Notes under the pieces: generated by a model | The model's database searches: none | The model's input: the letters and a program-made list of their open reading frames with translations, nothing else | What the model was told of the DNA's origin: nothing | From: Oricola cellulosilytica | GTDB lineage: Bacteria; Pseudomonadota; Alphaproteobacteria; Rhizobiales; Rhizobiaceae | DNA length: 64,000 nucleotides | Reading direction: 5' to 3' | Assembly: GCF_019966575.1 (NCBI RefSeq) | Contig: NZ_JAINFK010000003.1 | Span: 322,001 to 386,000 of the forward strand | Part shown: positions 39,393-48,512 of the stretch, in pieces | Numbering within the stretch: position 1 is the first letter of the stretch | Layout: each line of letters starts with the position of its first letter | Position numbers and translations under genes: made by a program

Positions 39393-42300
39393 ATGCAAGA
39401 GTCAATGCCACGCGACTTTTTTTCCGGTCACACGGTCAAGGCGGTGCTCGGCCCGACGAATACCGGCAAGACTCATTATGCGATCGAACGCATGGTGGCG
39501 CATTCGAGCGGCATGATCGGTCTGCCGCTGCGCCTTCTCGCCCGCGAGGTGTATGGACGCGTTGCAAAGAAGGTCGGGGTCGACCAGGTATCGCTGATTA
39601 CGGGCGAGGAAAAGATCCAGCCGCCAAATGCGCGATTTTCCGTTTGCACCGTCGAGGCGATGCCGGCGCAAGCCGATGTGGCGTTCGTCGCGATCGACGA
39701 GATCCAGCTTGCCGGCGATCTGGAGCGCGGGCACATCTTTACCGACCGCCTGCTGAACCTGCGCGGACGCGAGGAAACACTCCTTCTCGGCTCGGACACC
39801 ATGGCGGGAATCCTGCGCCTGCTCCTGCCGGGCATCGATATCCTCAGCCGCCCCCGCATGTCGCATCTGGCCTATGCCGGCTCAAGGAAGATAACCCGCC
39901 TGCCGCGCCGTTCGGCGATCGTCGCTTTTTCCACGGACGAAGTCTACACGATCGCAGAACTGATCCGCCGCCAACGTGGCGGCGCGGCGGTGGTCATGGG
40001 CGCGCTGTCGCCGCGCACCCGCAATGCCCAGGTCGAGATCTATCAGAACGGCGATGTCGAGTATCTCGTCGCCACCGACGCCATCGGCATGGGTCTCAAT
40101 CTCGATGTCGACCACGTCGCGTTCGCGCAATTGCGCAAATTCGACGGATATAGTTACCGGGATCTGAATGCGGCCGAGATGGGGCAGATCGCGGGCCGCG
40201 CCGGACGCCACATTCGTGACGGAACGTTCGGCGTTTCCGGTCACGCGGGACCGCTGGACGACGAGACCGTGCGCCGGATCGAAGGCCATGAATTCGATCC
40301 GGTCAAGGTGCTGCAGTGGCGCTCGCGCCGACTGGACTTCTCTTCCCTCGACGCGCTTCGCAACTCGCTGGAGACGACACCCGCCGCCCAAGGGCTGACG
40401 AAGGCGCTTCCGGCGGTCGATCAGCGTGCGCTGGAGTTTCTCTCTCGAGACCGCGTCATCGCCGAGATTTGCAGCGGATCGCGCGAGGTCGCGATGCTTT
40501 GGGAAAGCTGCATGTTGCCCGACTACCGCAAGATCGCCCCGGCCCAGCATGCCGACATCATTTCGCAGATATTTCTTGATCTGGTGAAGCGCGGACATGT
40601 CGACGAGGACTACATGGCCGAGCAGGTTCGGCGCGCCGACCGAACCGATGGAGAGATCGACACGCTGTCCCACCGCATCGCCCAGATCCGGACCTGGACA
40701 TATGTGGCGAACCGGCCCGGCTGGCTGAGCGACCATCTCCACTGGAAGGAAACGACGCGGGCGATCGAGGACAAGCTCTCCGACGCCTTGCATGAGCGGT
40801 TGACGAAACGCTTCGTAGACCGCAGGACATCCGTGCTTATGAAGCGTCTGCGAGAGAATGTGACCATGGAAGCAGAAATCAGCCAGACCGGCGACGTCAT
40901 GGTGGAAGGCCACCATGTCGGACAATTGGACGGATTCAGGTTCACCGCCGACAGATCCGCCGAGGGCGAGGATGCCAAGGCAGTCCGCGCCGCCTCCGGC
41001 AAGGCGCTTGCCACGGAGTTCGAAACGCGCGCAGGCCGCTTCGCCGCATCCGGCAACAGCGATTTCGGCCTCGGCATGGATGGCGTGCTGCGCTGGCTCG
41101 GCTCGCCGGTCGCCAGCCTCACTGCCTCCGACGAATGGCTCAAGCCGCGCGTGGTGCTGCTCGCGGACGAACAGTTGAGCGGTCCGGCCCGGGACAGCGT
41201 TGCCGCCCGCGCCGAGCGTTTCGTCGCTCATCACATCGAGACGCAACTGAAGCCCTTGGTGGATCTGGCGCGCGCCGACGAACTTTCCGGCATTGCCCGG
41301 GGCATCGGCTTCCGGCTGATCGAAAATTACGGCATCGTGCAGCGGCGCGAGATCGCCGATGACATACGCTCGCTGGACCAGGACGGCCGGGCGGCCCTGC
41401 GCCGATACGGCGTTCGGTTCGGGTTCTACCACATCTTTATCCCGGCGCTCATCAAGCCCGCTCCCGCCGGGTTGCTGACCCTGCTATGGGCTTTGCAGAA
41501 CGACGGACGGGAAAAGCCTGGTTACGGAGATGTCGTTCATCTGCTCTCGACCGGCCGTACCTCGCTGGTGCCCGATCCCCAATTCGACTCCGCGTTCTAC
41601 AAGCTGGCCGGTTACCGGCACTTGGGAAGCCGGGCGGTACGGGTCGATATCCTGGAACGGCTGGCCGACCTGATCCGTCCGGCGTTGCAGTGGCGGGACG
41701 GAAACGGCGCGCTCCCCGATGGCGCCGGCGGTGGCGGCCGTTTCTTCGTGACGCCGGCGATGATGTCCATCCTCGGCGCGACTGCCGATGACATGGAGGC
41801 GGTGCTGAAGAGCCTCGGTTACCGGCACGACGTGGTCGACGCATCCGAGTTCGAGACGAAGATCGAGGCGCTGCGCGCGGCCAACGCACCCGACAAAGAG
41901 GAAGCCGAGACCACCGCCAAGGATAACTCCGGTGGGGAGGCGGCGGCATTACCCGGAGATCCCGCGGCCGCGACAACCCCGGAACCCGAGACGGCAGCAT
42001 CCGATCGCCCTTTGGCGGGGCCGGCTGCCGACGACGCCGCGGCGGCAATGGAACCCGGCCCGGCGCCTCAGGCGATTTCGGAGCCACCGGCTGCAGCGGT
42101 CGACGCGCCGAGCGAACCCGGCGTGAGTGCGGAAACCACGCAGACCCGCCCATCCGAGGACGCTGACACCAAACCCTCAGACCCGGAAGACGAAGGCCCG
42201 AAGACGATTCTCGTCTGGCATCAGCCGCGAAGCGACCGTCACCGCCGTGGAGCGCACACCCAAGGGCGCCGCAGTGACGGGAAGCCGGGGGGCGAGCACC

Positions 42301-42500
42301 GCGGCCGTGGCGATGGCGGTAAGCCGGGCGGCAAACGCGACGAGAAGTTCCGCGGCAGGAACCGCAACAGGCCGAACGCCGCTGGCAACCGTCTCCCCGC
42401 AGGCACGAAACAGGCAAGTCAGCCTCGCCGCGAGGCCAAGCCCGATCCGGATTCCCCCTTCGCCAAGCTCGCGGCGCTGAAGGAGCAGTTCGACAAGTAA
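39393..42500 (+). CDS. mgpS: DEAD/DEAH-type helicase, MgpS/SUV3-like
   Basis: A protein of 1,035 residues from ATG 39393 or 1,031 from ATG 39405; the second is favoured because GAG lies close upstream and family members start near MPRDFF. The helicase core has Walker A GPTNTGKTH, DEIQ-type motif AIDEIQLAGD, and motif VI GQIAGRAGRH, as in Suv3-like RNA helicases of alphaproteobacteria (named mgpS in rhizobia). From about residue 830 the tail is Ala/Pro/Glu-rich, then strongly basic (RHRRGAHTQGRRSDGKPGG), likely disordered RNA-binding. The S4 gene follows after 15 bases. Confidence 0.92.
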   Translation: MQESMPRDFFSGHTVKAVLGPTNTGKTHYAIERMVAHSSGMIGLPLRLLAREVYGRVAKKVGVDQVSLITGEEKIQPPNARFSVCTVEAMPAQADVAFVAIDEIQLAGDLERGHIFTDRLLNLRGREETLLLGSDTMAGILRLLLPGIDILSRPRMSHLAYAGSRKITRLPRRSAIVAFSTDEVYTIAELIRRQRGGAAVVMGALSPRTRNAQVEIYQNGDVEYLVATDAIGMGLNLDVDHVAFAQLRKFDGYSYRDLNAAEMGQIAGRAGRHIRDGTFGVSGHAGPLDDETVRRIEGHEFDPVKVLQWRSRRLDFSSLDALRNSLETTPAAQGLTKALPAVDQRALEFLSRDRVIAEICSGSREVAMLWESCMLPDYRKIAPAQHADIISQIFLDLVKRGHVDEDYMAEQVRRADRTDGEIDTLSHRIAQIRTWTYVANRPGWLSDHLHWKETTRAIEDKLSDALHERLTKRFVDRRTSVLMKRLRENVTMEAEISQTGDVMVEGHHVGQLDGFRFTADRSAEGEDAKAVRAASGKALATEFETRAGRFAASGNSDFGLGMDGVLRWLGSPVASLTASDEWLKPRVVLLADEQLSGPARDSVAARAERFVAHHIETQLKPLVDLARADELSGIARGIGFRLIENYGIVQRREIADDIRSLDQDGRAALRRYGVRFGFYHIFIPALIKPAPAGLLTLLWALQNDGREKPGYGDVVHLLSTGRTSLVPDPQFDSAFYKLAGYRHLGSRAVRVDILERLADLIRPALQWRDGNGALPDGAGGGGRFFVTPAMMSILGATADDMEAVLKSLGYRHDVVDASEFETKIEALRAANAPDKEEAETTAKDNSGGEAAALPGDPAAATTPEPETAASDRPLAGPAADDAAAAMEPGPAPQAISEPPAAAVDAPSEPGVSAETTQTRPSEDADTKPSDPEDEGPKTILVWHQPRSDRHRRGAHTQGRRSDGKPGGEHRGRGDGGKPGGKRDEKFRGRNRNRPNAAGNRLPAGTKQASQPRREAKPDPDSPFAKLAALKEQFDK

Positions 42501-42515
42501 TGGCAAAGAAAGCCA

Positions 42516-42911
42516 ATGGCGTCTGAACGCCAGCGGATCGACAAGTGGTTGTTCTTCGCGCGCGTCGTGAAGTCCCGGACGCTGGCGGCCAAGCTCGTCC
42601 AAGGCGGCAAGGTCAGGGTCAATGGCGAGAAGATCGCGCAGGCGAGCCAGGATGTGAAACCGGGAGACGTTCTGACAGTGACCCTTGATCGCCGGATCGT
42701 GGTTCACCGCGTGGTGGATTGCGGCGAGCGCCGGGGACCGGCGGCCGAGGCACGAACGCTGTACGAGGACCTTTCGCCGCCCCCGCCTCCAAGAGGCGAG
42801 AGCGCGCTCGACCGGGTGGTGGCGAAGCGCGAGCCGGGTTCCGGACGACCGACCAAGAAGGAACGCCGGGCGCTTGACCGTTTGTCAGACGTCGGACCGG
42901 CCGGAGACTGA
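42516..42911 (+). CDS. S4-domain RNA-binding protein (Hsp15-like)
   Basis: A 131-residue protein with an S4 RNA-binding domain (RIDKWLFFARVVKSRTLAAKLVQGGKVRVNG, residues about 5-40) and a polar C-terminal tail, the form of the ribosome-associated heat-shock protein HslR, which recycles stalled 50S subunits. It lies just after mgpS on the same strand, so RNA handling may be the common theme. The exact role is inference. Confidence 0.9.
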   Translation: MASERQRIDKWLFFARVVKSRTLAAKLVQGGKVRVNGEKIAQASQDVKPGDVLTVTLDRRIVVHRVVDCGERRGPAAEARTLYEDLSPPPPPRGESALDRVVAKREPGSGRPTKKERRALDRLSDVGPAGD

Positions 42912-42938
42912 GGCGAGAGCGCCGACGGAAGCATCCGC

Positions 42939-44273
42939 ATGGGCTTCACCCACACCCGAGCAGACTTTCCGGAGGATTTCCTCTTCGGAGCGGCGACGGC
43001 CGCCTATCAGATCGAAGGGTCTTCTTTCGGCGGGTGTGGCCCGTCGCATTGGGACACGTTCGCGGCAACGCCGGGCAATGTCGCCAATGGCGACGACGGG
43101 GCCGTGGCGTGCGACCACTACCACCGGTTCGCCGAAGACCTCGATCTGGTCCGTGTGGCCGGCTTCGACGCCTACCGTTTCTCGACGTCTTGGTCGCGTG
43201 TCCTGCCGGAGGGACGCGGGCGGACGAACGAGGCGGGTCTCGATTACTACGAGCGGCTGGTCGACGAGATTCTCTCCCGCGGCCTGCGTCCGTTCCTGAC
43301 GCTATACCACTGGGATCTGCCGGCGGCGCTGTCGGACCTCGGTGGGTGGCGCAACCGCGATGTGGCGGACTGGTTCGCCGACTTCACGGAGATCGTCATC
43401 GGCAGAATCGGCGACCGGGTTGCCGCGGTGGCCACTCTCAACGAGCCCTGGTGCGTCTCCTGGCTCAGCCATTTCTGGGGCTTCCATGCGCCGGGCCTGC
43501 GAGACATCCGCGCCACCGCGCATTCCATGCACCACGTCCTTCTGGCCCACGGCCGCGCCGTCGAGGTCATGCGCGCCATGAACCAGCGCAATTTGGGTAT
43601 CGTGCTCAATTTCGAGTATGCCAACCCGGCGACCGACACCGACGCCGACAGGGCCGCCGCCGACCGCTACGACGGTATCTACAATCGCTGGTTTGTCGAG
43701 GCGATGTTCTCAGGGAGATATCCAGACATCGCCCTCGAAGGCTTGGGCTCGCACATGCCAAAAGGCTTCGAGAATGACATGGAGACGATCGGAGCACCAT
43801 TGGATTGGCTCGGCGTCAACTACTATACGCGGAGCAATTTGCGCCATCTCCCAAATGCGATGTGGCCAACATTCGAAGCCGTCCCTGGACCGCTCGACAA
43901 GACGGACATGGGCTGGGAAATCTACCCCGACGGACTGCGCAACATTCTGACGCGGCTGCATCGGGACTACACGCGTGGCTTGCCCATCTACGTGACCGAA
44001 AACGGCATGGCCGGCGCGAACGAGACCGGTCCCGGCACAATCGACGACGCGGTACGCACCGACTACTTCGACGCCCACCTCCACGCGGTTCGCGGCGCGA
44101 TTAAAGACGGCGTACCGGTGAAAGGTTATTTCGCCTGGTCGCTTCTCGACAACTACGAGTGGTCGTTCGGATACGGCAAACGCTTTGGCATCGTGCATGT
44201 CGATTACGCCACACAGAAACGAACACCAAAGGCCTCATACCAGGCGTTCAGGCAGGCGCTGAGCAGAAGTTAA
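42939..44273 (+). CDS. GH1 family beta-glucosidase
   Basis: A 444-residue glycoside hydrolase family 1 enzyme with the general acid Glu169 in TLNEP and the nucleophile Glu354 in YVTENG. Length, the N-terminal [18 protein letters not shown] and the C-terminal [14 protein letters not shown] are typical. No signal peptide, so the enzyme acts in the cytoplasm on imported glucosides; no sugar transporter gene is nearby. It breaks the otherwise familiar S4-fdxA-carD-rpoH block. Sugar specificity unknown. Confidence 0.95.
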   Translation: MGFTHTRADFPEDFLFGAATAAYQIEGSSFGGCGPSHWDTFAATPGNVANGDDGAVACDHYHRFAEDLDLVRVAGFDAYRFSTSWSRVLPEGRGRTNEAGLDYYERLVDEILSRGLRPFLTLYHWDLPAALSDLGGWRNRDVADWFADFTEIVIGRIGDRVAAVATLNEPWCVSWLSHFWGFHAPGLRDIRATAHSMHHVLLAHGRAVEVMRAMNQRNLGIVLNFEYANPATDTDADRAAADRYDGIYNRWFVEAMFSGRYPDIALEGLGSHMPKGFENDMETIGAPLDWLGVNYYTRSNLRHLPNAMWPTFEAVPGPLDKTDMGWEIYPDGLRNILTRLHRDYTRGLPIYVTENGMAGANETGPGTIDDAVRTDYFDAHLHAVRGAIKDGVPVKGYFAWSLLDNYEWSFGYGKRFGIVHVDYATQKRTPKASYQAFRQALSRS

Positions 44274-44436
44274 GGAGGTCGGGAACCGTTTTCTTCAGAC
44301 GCCGAATTATGCGCCAAACCGTTTCCCCATTGCGCCGTTTTGCCCCCTTGCACGCATATCTCAAAGCCGTTACCCATCGCCGTCGAACACCCTCGCCGGA
44401 AACGCGGCGTTGCAGATCTTCTCCGGAGTCCAAGCC

Positions 44437-44775
44437 GTGACCTATATCGTCACCGAAAACTGCATACGCTGCAAATACATGGATTGCGTCGAGGTCTGCC
44501 CGGTGGATTGCTTCTACGAAGGCGACAACATGCTCGTCATCCATCCCGATGAGTGCATCGATTGCGGCGTCTGCGAACCCGAGTGCCCTGCCGACGCGAT
44601 CAAGCCGGACACGGAACCGGGCCTCGACAAGTGGCTGCAGATTAACACCGAATACGCCGAAAGATGGCCCAATATCACCATCAAGCGTGATGCGCCCGAG
44701 GACGCCAAGGCAATGGACGGCGTCGAGAACAAGTACGAATTGTACTTCTCCCCGGAGCCAGGCGAAGGGGACTAG
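44437..44775 (+). CDS. fdxA: 7Fe ferredoxin FdxA
   Basis: A 112-residue ferredoxin with one 3Fe-4S and one 4Fe-4S cluster; the cysteines lie in [14 protein letters not shown] and [15 protein letters not shown] 44437 is used as the start because GGAG lies nine bases upstream and the protein then begins like FdxA ([12 protein letters not shown]). Donor and acceptor are not known. Followed by an imperfect hairpin at 44820-44840 and by carD. Confidence 0.94.
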   Translation: MTYIVTENCIRCKYMDCVEVCPVDCFYEGDNMLVIHPDECIDCGVCEPECPADAIKPDTEPGLDKWLQINTEYAERWPNITIKRDAPEDAKAMDGVENKYELYFSPEPGEGD

Positions 44776-44819
44776 GCGATTGAAAACGGGCCCTGAGCGC
44801 CCCATATGATGTTTTCATC

Positions 44820-44840
44820 CCGCAGGAACTACCCCTGCGG
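44820..44840 (+). terminator. Possible terminator hairpin after fdxA
   Basis: A seven-base stem CCGCAGG / CCTGCGG with a seven-base loop, 45 bases after the fdxA stop. There is no run of T after it, so it may only be a transcript-end hairpin or a leader feature of carD. Confidence 0.35.
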
Positions 44841-44863
44841 AAAGTTCGCATTTGTGCAACGCA

Positions 44864-44892
44864 TTGAAAAACGCACGTTTTTGTGCTATGCA
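44864..44892 (+). promoter_or_regulatory. sigma-70-type promoter of carD
   Basis: TTGAAA (44864-44869) and TATGCA (44887-44892) separated by 17 bases, near the housekeeping consensus, with predicted start around 44899. It leaves about 200 bases of leader before the carD ATG at 45105. The 329-base gap between fdxA and carD holds no other gene. Confidence 0.7.
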
Positions 44893-45104
44893 TACAAAAT
44901 GTCATCGCACGTCACGCTTTTGGGCTGTTTGACGCTTTCACTTTGAAGGAACGTCTTTTCGACCGGTTTTGTATCGGGTAGGCCATTTTGGCCGGATTCG
45001 TACTCCCCGGAAATGACGTATGTGTGCGTGTTGAGATGACGACAACAGGCTCTGGCTCCGAACCGGCTTTCCGGTGCGGCGCCCAGACAGGGAGTAAGCA
45101 AAGT

Positions 45105-45680
45105 ATGGCGGCTGCCTCTAAAAAAACATCTCAGCGGCAGGGATTCAAGACCAACGAGTTTATCGTGTATCCGGCGCATGGCGTCGGGCAGATCACGGCG
45201 ATCGAGGATCAGGAAGTTGCAGGTCACAAGCTGGAACTGTTCGTCGTCGAGTTCCAGAAGGACAAGATGCGCCTGAAGGTCCCGGTCGCGAAAGCGTTGT
45301 CAATCGGCATGCGCAAACTGTCCGAGCCGGGTTTTGTGGAACGCGCGCTGAAGATTTTGCAGGGTCGCGCTCGGGTCAAGCGCACCATGTGGTCGCGCCG
45401 TGCCCAGGAGTATGACGCGAAGATCAATTCCGGCGACCTGATTTCGATCGCCGAGGTCGTCCGCGATCTCTATCGCGCAGAGAACCAGCCGGAACAATCG
45501 TATTCGGAGCGCCAGCTCTACGAGGCTGCGCTGGATCGGATGGCGCGTGAAATCGCTGCCGTCAACAAGATCTCGGACACCGAGGCCGTGCGTCTCATCG
45601 AGACCAATCTTAACAAGGGTCCCAAACGCGGCGCCAAGGCTGAGAACGATGAGACATCGGCTCAGGAAGAAGCCGCGTAG
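45105..45680 (+). CDS. carD: CarD family transcriptional regulator
   Basis: A 191-residue CarD-type protein. The N-terminal Tudor-like RNA-polymerase-interacting domain (about residues 15-75, with NEFIVYPAHGVGQI) is followed by a helical DNA-binding domain. CarD binds RNA polymerase beta and stabilises open promoter complexes. ATG 45105 begins MAAASKKTSQRQGFKTNEFI; a longer frame upstream is unlike the family. An intrinsic terminator follows at 45704. Confidence 0.94.
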   Translation: MAAASKKTSQRQGFKTNEFIVYPAHGVGQITAIEDQEVAGHKLELFVVEFQKDKMRLKVPVAKALSIGMRKLSEPGFVERALKILQGRARVKRTMWSRRAQEYDAKINSGDLISIAEVVRDLYRAENQPEQSYSERQLYEAALDRMAREIAAVNKISDTEAVRLIETNLNKGPKRGAKAENDETSAQEEAA

Positions 45681-45703
45681 CGGCAGACGCCGAGCGATCG
45701 AAT

Positions 45704-45729
45704 AACCCGGCCTTCGCGCCGGGTTTTTT
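45704..45729 (+). terminator. Intrinsic terminator of carD
   Basis: A GC-rich stem AACCCGG / CCGGGTT with a loop containing TTCG, followed at once by TTTTTT (45724-45729). It lies 24 bases after the carD stop and ends its message before rpoH. Confidence 0.9.
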
Positions 45730-45900
45730 CGTTTCTTGCGGGGGTTCGGTCTGATCTGCCCTCGCTTCCGCCCACCTAAAGATATCGTCGTAGCGCGCGA
45801 TCAGCAGGAAGTAGGAGGGGTCTGCGGGTCAAGGTGATCCGGAACAAATAAGCGCGCGTAGAGTTGGTCACAGGTCCAGCTAGGCAGATCGGAGAACGGT

Positions 45901-46767
45901 ATGGGTTCGGAACCAGCACGGCTCACCATGGTAAGAGCAGCAATGGCGGCCCCCTATCTGGAGCGTGACGAGGAACACGAGCTCGCGGTTCTCTGGAAAG
46001 AGAAGCAGGACCAGGACGCCCTTCACAAGATAACGACCGCCCATATGCGCCTTGTCATTTCAATGGCCTCGAAGTTCCGAAATTTCGGTCTGCCGATGAG
46101 CGACCTCGTACAGGAAGGCCATGTGGGCCTGCTCGAAGCGGCGGCCCGTTTTGACCCGGACCGCGAGGTGCGCTTCTCGACCTACGCAACCTGGTGGATT
46201 CGCGCGTCGATGCAGGATTACATCCTTCGCAACTGGTCGATTGTTCGGGGAGGAACGAGCTCCGCACAGAAGGCCCTGTTCTTCAACCTGCGCCGCTTGC
46301 GCGCCCGGCTTTCGCAAACCGGCGGTACGGTTTCAAAACCGGTCCTGTACCAGCAGATCTCTAATGCGCTCGGCGTGTCGGAGAAGGACGTCGCCGTCAT
46401 GGATTCCCGCCTTTCCGGACCGGACACTTCGCTCTCCGCCCCGGTTTCCGACGAAGAGAGTGCCGCCACGCGGCAGGATTTTCTCGTCGATGAAAGTCCT
46501 CTCCCGGACGAGATCGTCGAAGGCATGATCGACGAGCCGCGACGCAGCCGATGGCTGCACAACGCGCTCGGGATGCTCAACGACCGGGAGCGGCGCATCA
46601 TCGCGCAACGCCGGCTGTCCGAAGAGGGCGCCACACTGGAATCGCTCGGCGCGCAGCTCGGGATCTCCAAGGAGCGCGTGCGGCAGATCGAGAACCGTGC
46701 CCTCGAAAAACTCAAGGACGCGCTTATCCGCGGGAACCCCGACATCGCGGCCCTGCAATTCGCTTGA
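45901..46767 (+). CDS. rpoH: RNA polymerase sigma factor RpoH (heat-shock type)
   Basis: A 288-residue sigma-32 type factor. Region 2 (LVQEGHVGLLEAAARFDPDR to FSTYATWWIRASMQ), the RpoH box (AQKALFFNLRRLRAR) and region 4 with helix-turn-helix (TLESLGAQLGISKERVRQIENRALEKL) are complete. Hyphomicrobiales usually have two RpoH proteins; this one sits beside carD and fdxA and could be RpoH2, but that assignment is not certain. No heat-shock leader is recognised. Confidence 0.92.
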   Translation: MGSEPARLTMVRAAMAAPYLERDEEHELAVLWKEKQDQDALHKITTAHMRLVISMASKFRNFGLPMSDLVQEGHVGLLEAAARFDPDREVRFSTYATWWIRASMQDYILRNWSIVRGGTSSAQKALFFNLRRLRARLSQTGGTVSKPVLYQQISNALGVSEKDVAVMDSRLSGPDTSLSAPVSDEESAATRQDFLVDESPLPDEIVEGMIDEPRRSRWLHNALGMLNDRERRIIAQRRLSEEGATLESLGAQLGISKERVRQIENRALEKLKDALIRGNPDIAALQFA

Positions 46768-46795
46768 AGAGCAGACCCAGCTCTAGCGGGGCCAT

Positions 46796-47209
46796 CTAGC
46801 GCGAGGCGACCAGCTTGAGCGGCTTGTCGAAGACCTTCAGCACGTTGGCGAGTTCATGTCCACGCTTGAGGATCTGTCCGGACGCCGAGATCAGGCTGAA
46901 TGCGCCCTGCCGCCGCGCGAGTTTGGGATTTTTTTCAATGCGGTACAGCGGCACTTCGGACGAGTGCCGAAAGACGGAAAAGACCGCCCGGTCCTTCATA
47001 TGATCGAGGGCGTAGTCACGCCATTCACCCGCACCAACCATCATTGAATAGATTCGGAGGATTTGATCGAGTTCGCGGCGTTCGAAGCGCACCATTTCGA
47101 CCGCGTTGATCCGCGGAGAGCCTTGGGCGAGTGGAACCACCTTGCCATCATCGTAGGACGCACCGGCCGCCGGCTGCGTCATGGAGTTCGGCGAATCATC
47201 TTCAGACAT
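46796..47209 (-). CDS. DUF2794 domain-containing protein
   Basis: A 137-residue protein without signal or helix. The central segment VRFERRELDQILRIYSMMVGAGEWRDYALD is characteristic of DUF2794, a family of unknown function common in alphaproteobacteria. It is convergent with rpoH and ends 29 bases from it. Confidence 0.88.
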   Translation of the reverse strand: MSEDDSPNSMTQPAAGASYDDGKVVPLAQGSPRINAVEMVRFERRELDQILRIYSMMVGAGEWRDYALDHMKDRAVFSVFRHSSEVPLYRIEKNPKLARRQGAFSLISASGQILKRGHELANVLKVFDKPLKLVASR

Positions 47210-47630
47210 GGGCGCTCCCGTTTCTGATGGAGCAGATTTGCCGGGATTTTCCTCGGTTGCAAGTCTGCCGGCCTGCGCATGCCCCGATTCTCGCCGGCAG
47301 AGATGGTAAAGAATCGGCTAATTCTTGTGCTCACAGAATGGAACACCGTGTACCGATCAGTGACTGCGGGACATGGTTTCGCCCTAGTTGCGACACAACT
47401 CAGCCCTGTTTCGAAGGGACCTTCGCCGTGTTGCCGATTGTGTTCCCCGACAATTGTCTCAGGAACGCGAAGAGCACGGTGAGGGTGACAGCCAGGTCAC
47501 GGCGCTCGGCTTTGCCACTCTTAGGACCGGTGCGGTGCAGGCGTTGGAAACCTCTAGCCCCCCAGCCCCCCGATGCCACGCCGGGCCGGTCCGCACCTTG
47601 TGTCCGCCGGAGCCGCCCACCTGCTCCGGT
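47210..47630. other. Gene-free stretch of about 420 bases
   Basis: No convincing coding frame. Around 47520-47600 on the minus strand the complementary words GGTGCGGACCGG and CCGCACCGGTCC face each other with a G-rich spacer, so a structured RNA or a remnant is possible. The start region of DUF2794 likely lies in the first part. I could not assign a function. Confidence 0.35.
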
Positions 47631-48389
47631 TCAACCGCTTTGGCGGGGAAGTATGGCTGCGCCGATGATAGCACCCGGATTTCCGGATGCCGTGGCTTCC
47701 TGAAGCAGAACGGCGCAGCCATCGGCCTCGTTGGAGGCCAGTTCGGACAGTGGAATGTCGATTGTCGTCTGTTCGCCGTTCCACATCCCGACCGTCTGAA
47801 CATCCGTCACCGCATTGACATAGGTAATGTTCTTACCCGCGTTTTCGCCGCGCTCAATCGTGACATCCGTCCGGCCCTTGAAATAGACGACCACCACGTG
47901 AAATTCGCCGGCGGCCTGTGCGCTTCCAGCAACGGAAACCCGCATTCGCTTGCCAATCTGGGAAATTCGGAGGTCCACGGTCAGACCGTTGCCCTTGCTC
48001 TCATAGTCGCCGAGCCTGTCGACGATTTCGTCGAACCTGCCCCCGTTGATGTGCGAACGGCCGTTCATGATGGCCTGCGGCGTGTAGACACCCCGGCGCT
48101 TGAGTTCCTTAGCGTAATTGTACTGACGCTCCGAATTTTCCCGCGAGCCGAGCGTGTCGCGCCAGCCCAGATAATCCCAGTAGTCGACATGGTATCCGAG
48201 CGCGATCACGTCCCCGCGCTCGACGAGGCGGACAAGAGCTTCATCCGCCGGGGGACAGGAACTGCAGCCCTGGCTGGTGAAGAGTTCGACCACGCCCAGC
48301 GGCCGCGAGGGACCTTCCTGCGCAGCGGCTGAAAGGCCAACGACAACGAGCCCGGCGGCAAGTGCCGCTATGGCGAACATCCTATTCAC
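47631..48389 (-). CDS. DUF1223 domain-containing exported thioredoxin-like protein
   Basis: A 252-residue protein with a signal peptide (MNRMFAIAALAAGLVVVGLSAAA) and a DUF1223 domain. The segment VELFTSQGCSSCPPAD holds a CSSC motif, and the rest resembles thioredoxin-fold domains. Function unknown; the CxxC suggests a redox role in the periplasm. Confidence 0.87.
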   Translation of the reverse strand: MNRMFAIAALAAGLVVVGLSAAAQEGPSRPLGVVELFTSQGCSSCPPADEALVRLVERGDVIALGYHVDYWDYLGWRDTLGSRENSERQYNYAKELKRRGVYTPQAIMNGRSHINGGRFDEIVDRLGDYESKGNGLTVDLRISQIGKRMRVSVAGSAQAAGEFHVVVVYFKGRTDVTIERGENAGKNITYVNAVTDVQTVGMWNGEQTTIDIPLSELASNEADGCAVLLQEATASGNPGAIIGAAILPRQSG

Positions 48390-48512
48390 GCAAAATCACC
48401 CGCAATTTGATCGGCTGGACGAAACTAGGCGCAACACCAGTCAATAGAAACTCACTTTAGGGTGAGACGCCGCGTCCGGCTATGGCGATGATAACGACGA
48501 GACAATCCGGAT

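Noticed and set aside
39882-41432. A 516-codon minus-strand frame antisense to mgpS
   Set aside because: Same reason: no family resemblance, and the plus strand is a convincing helicase.
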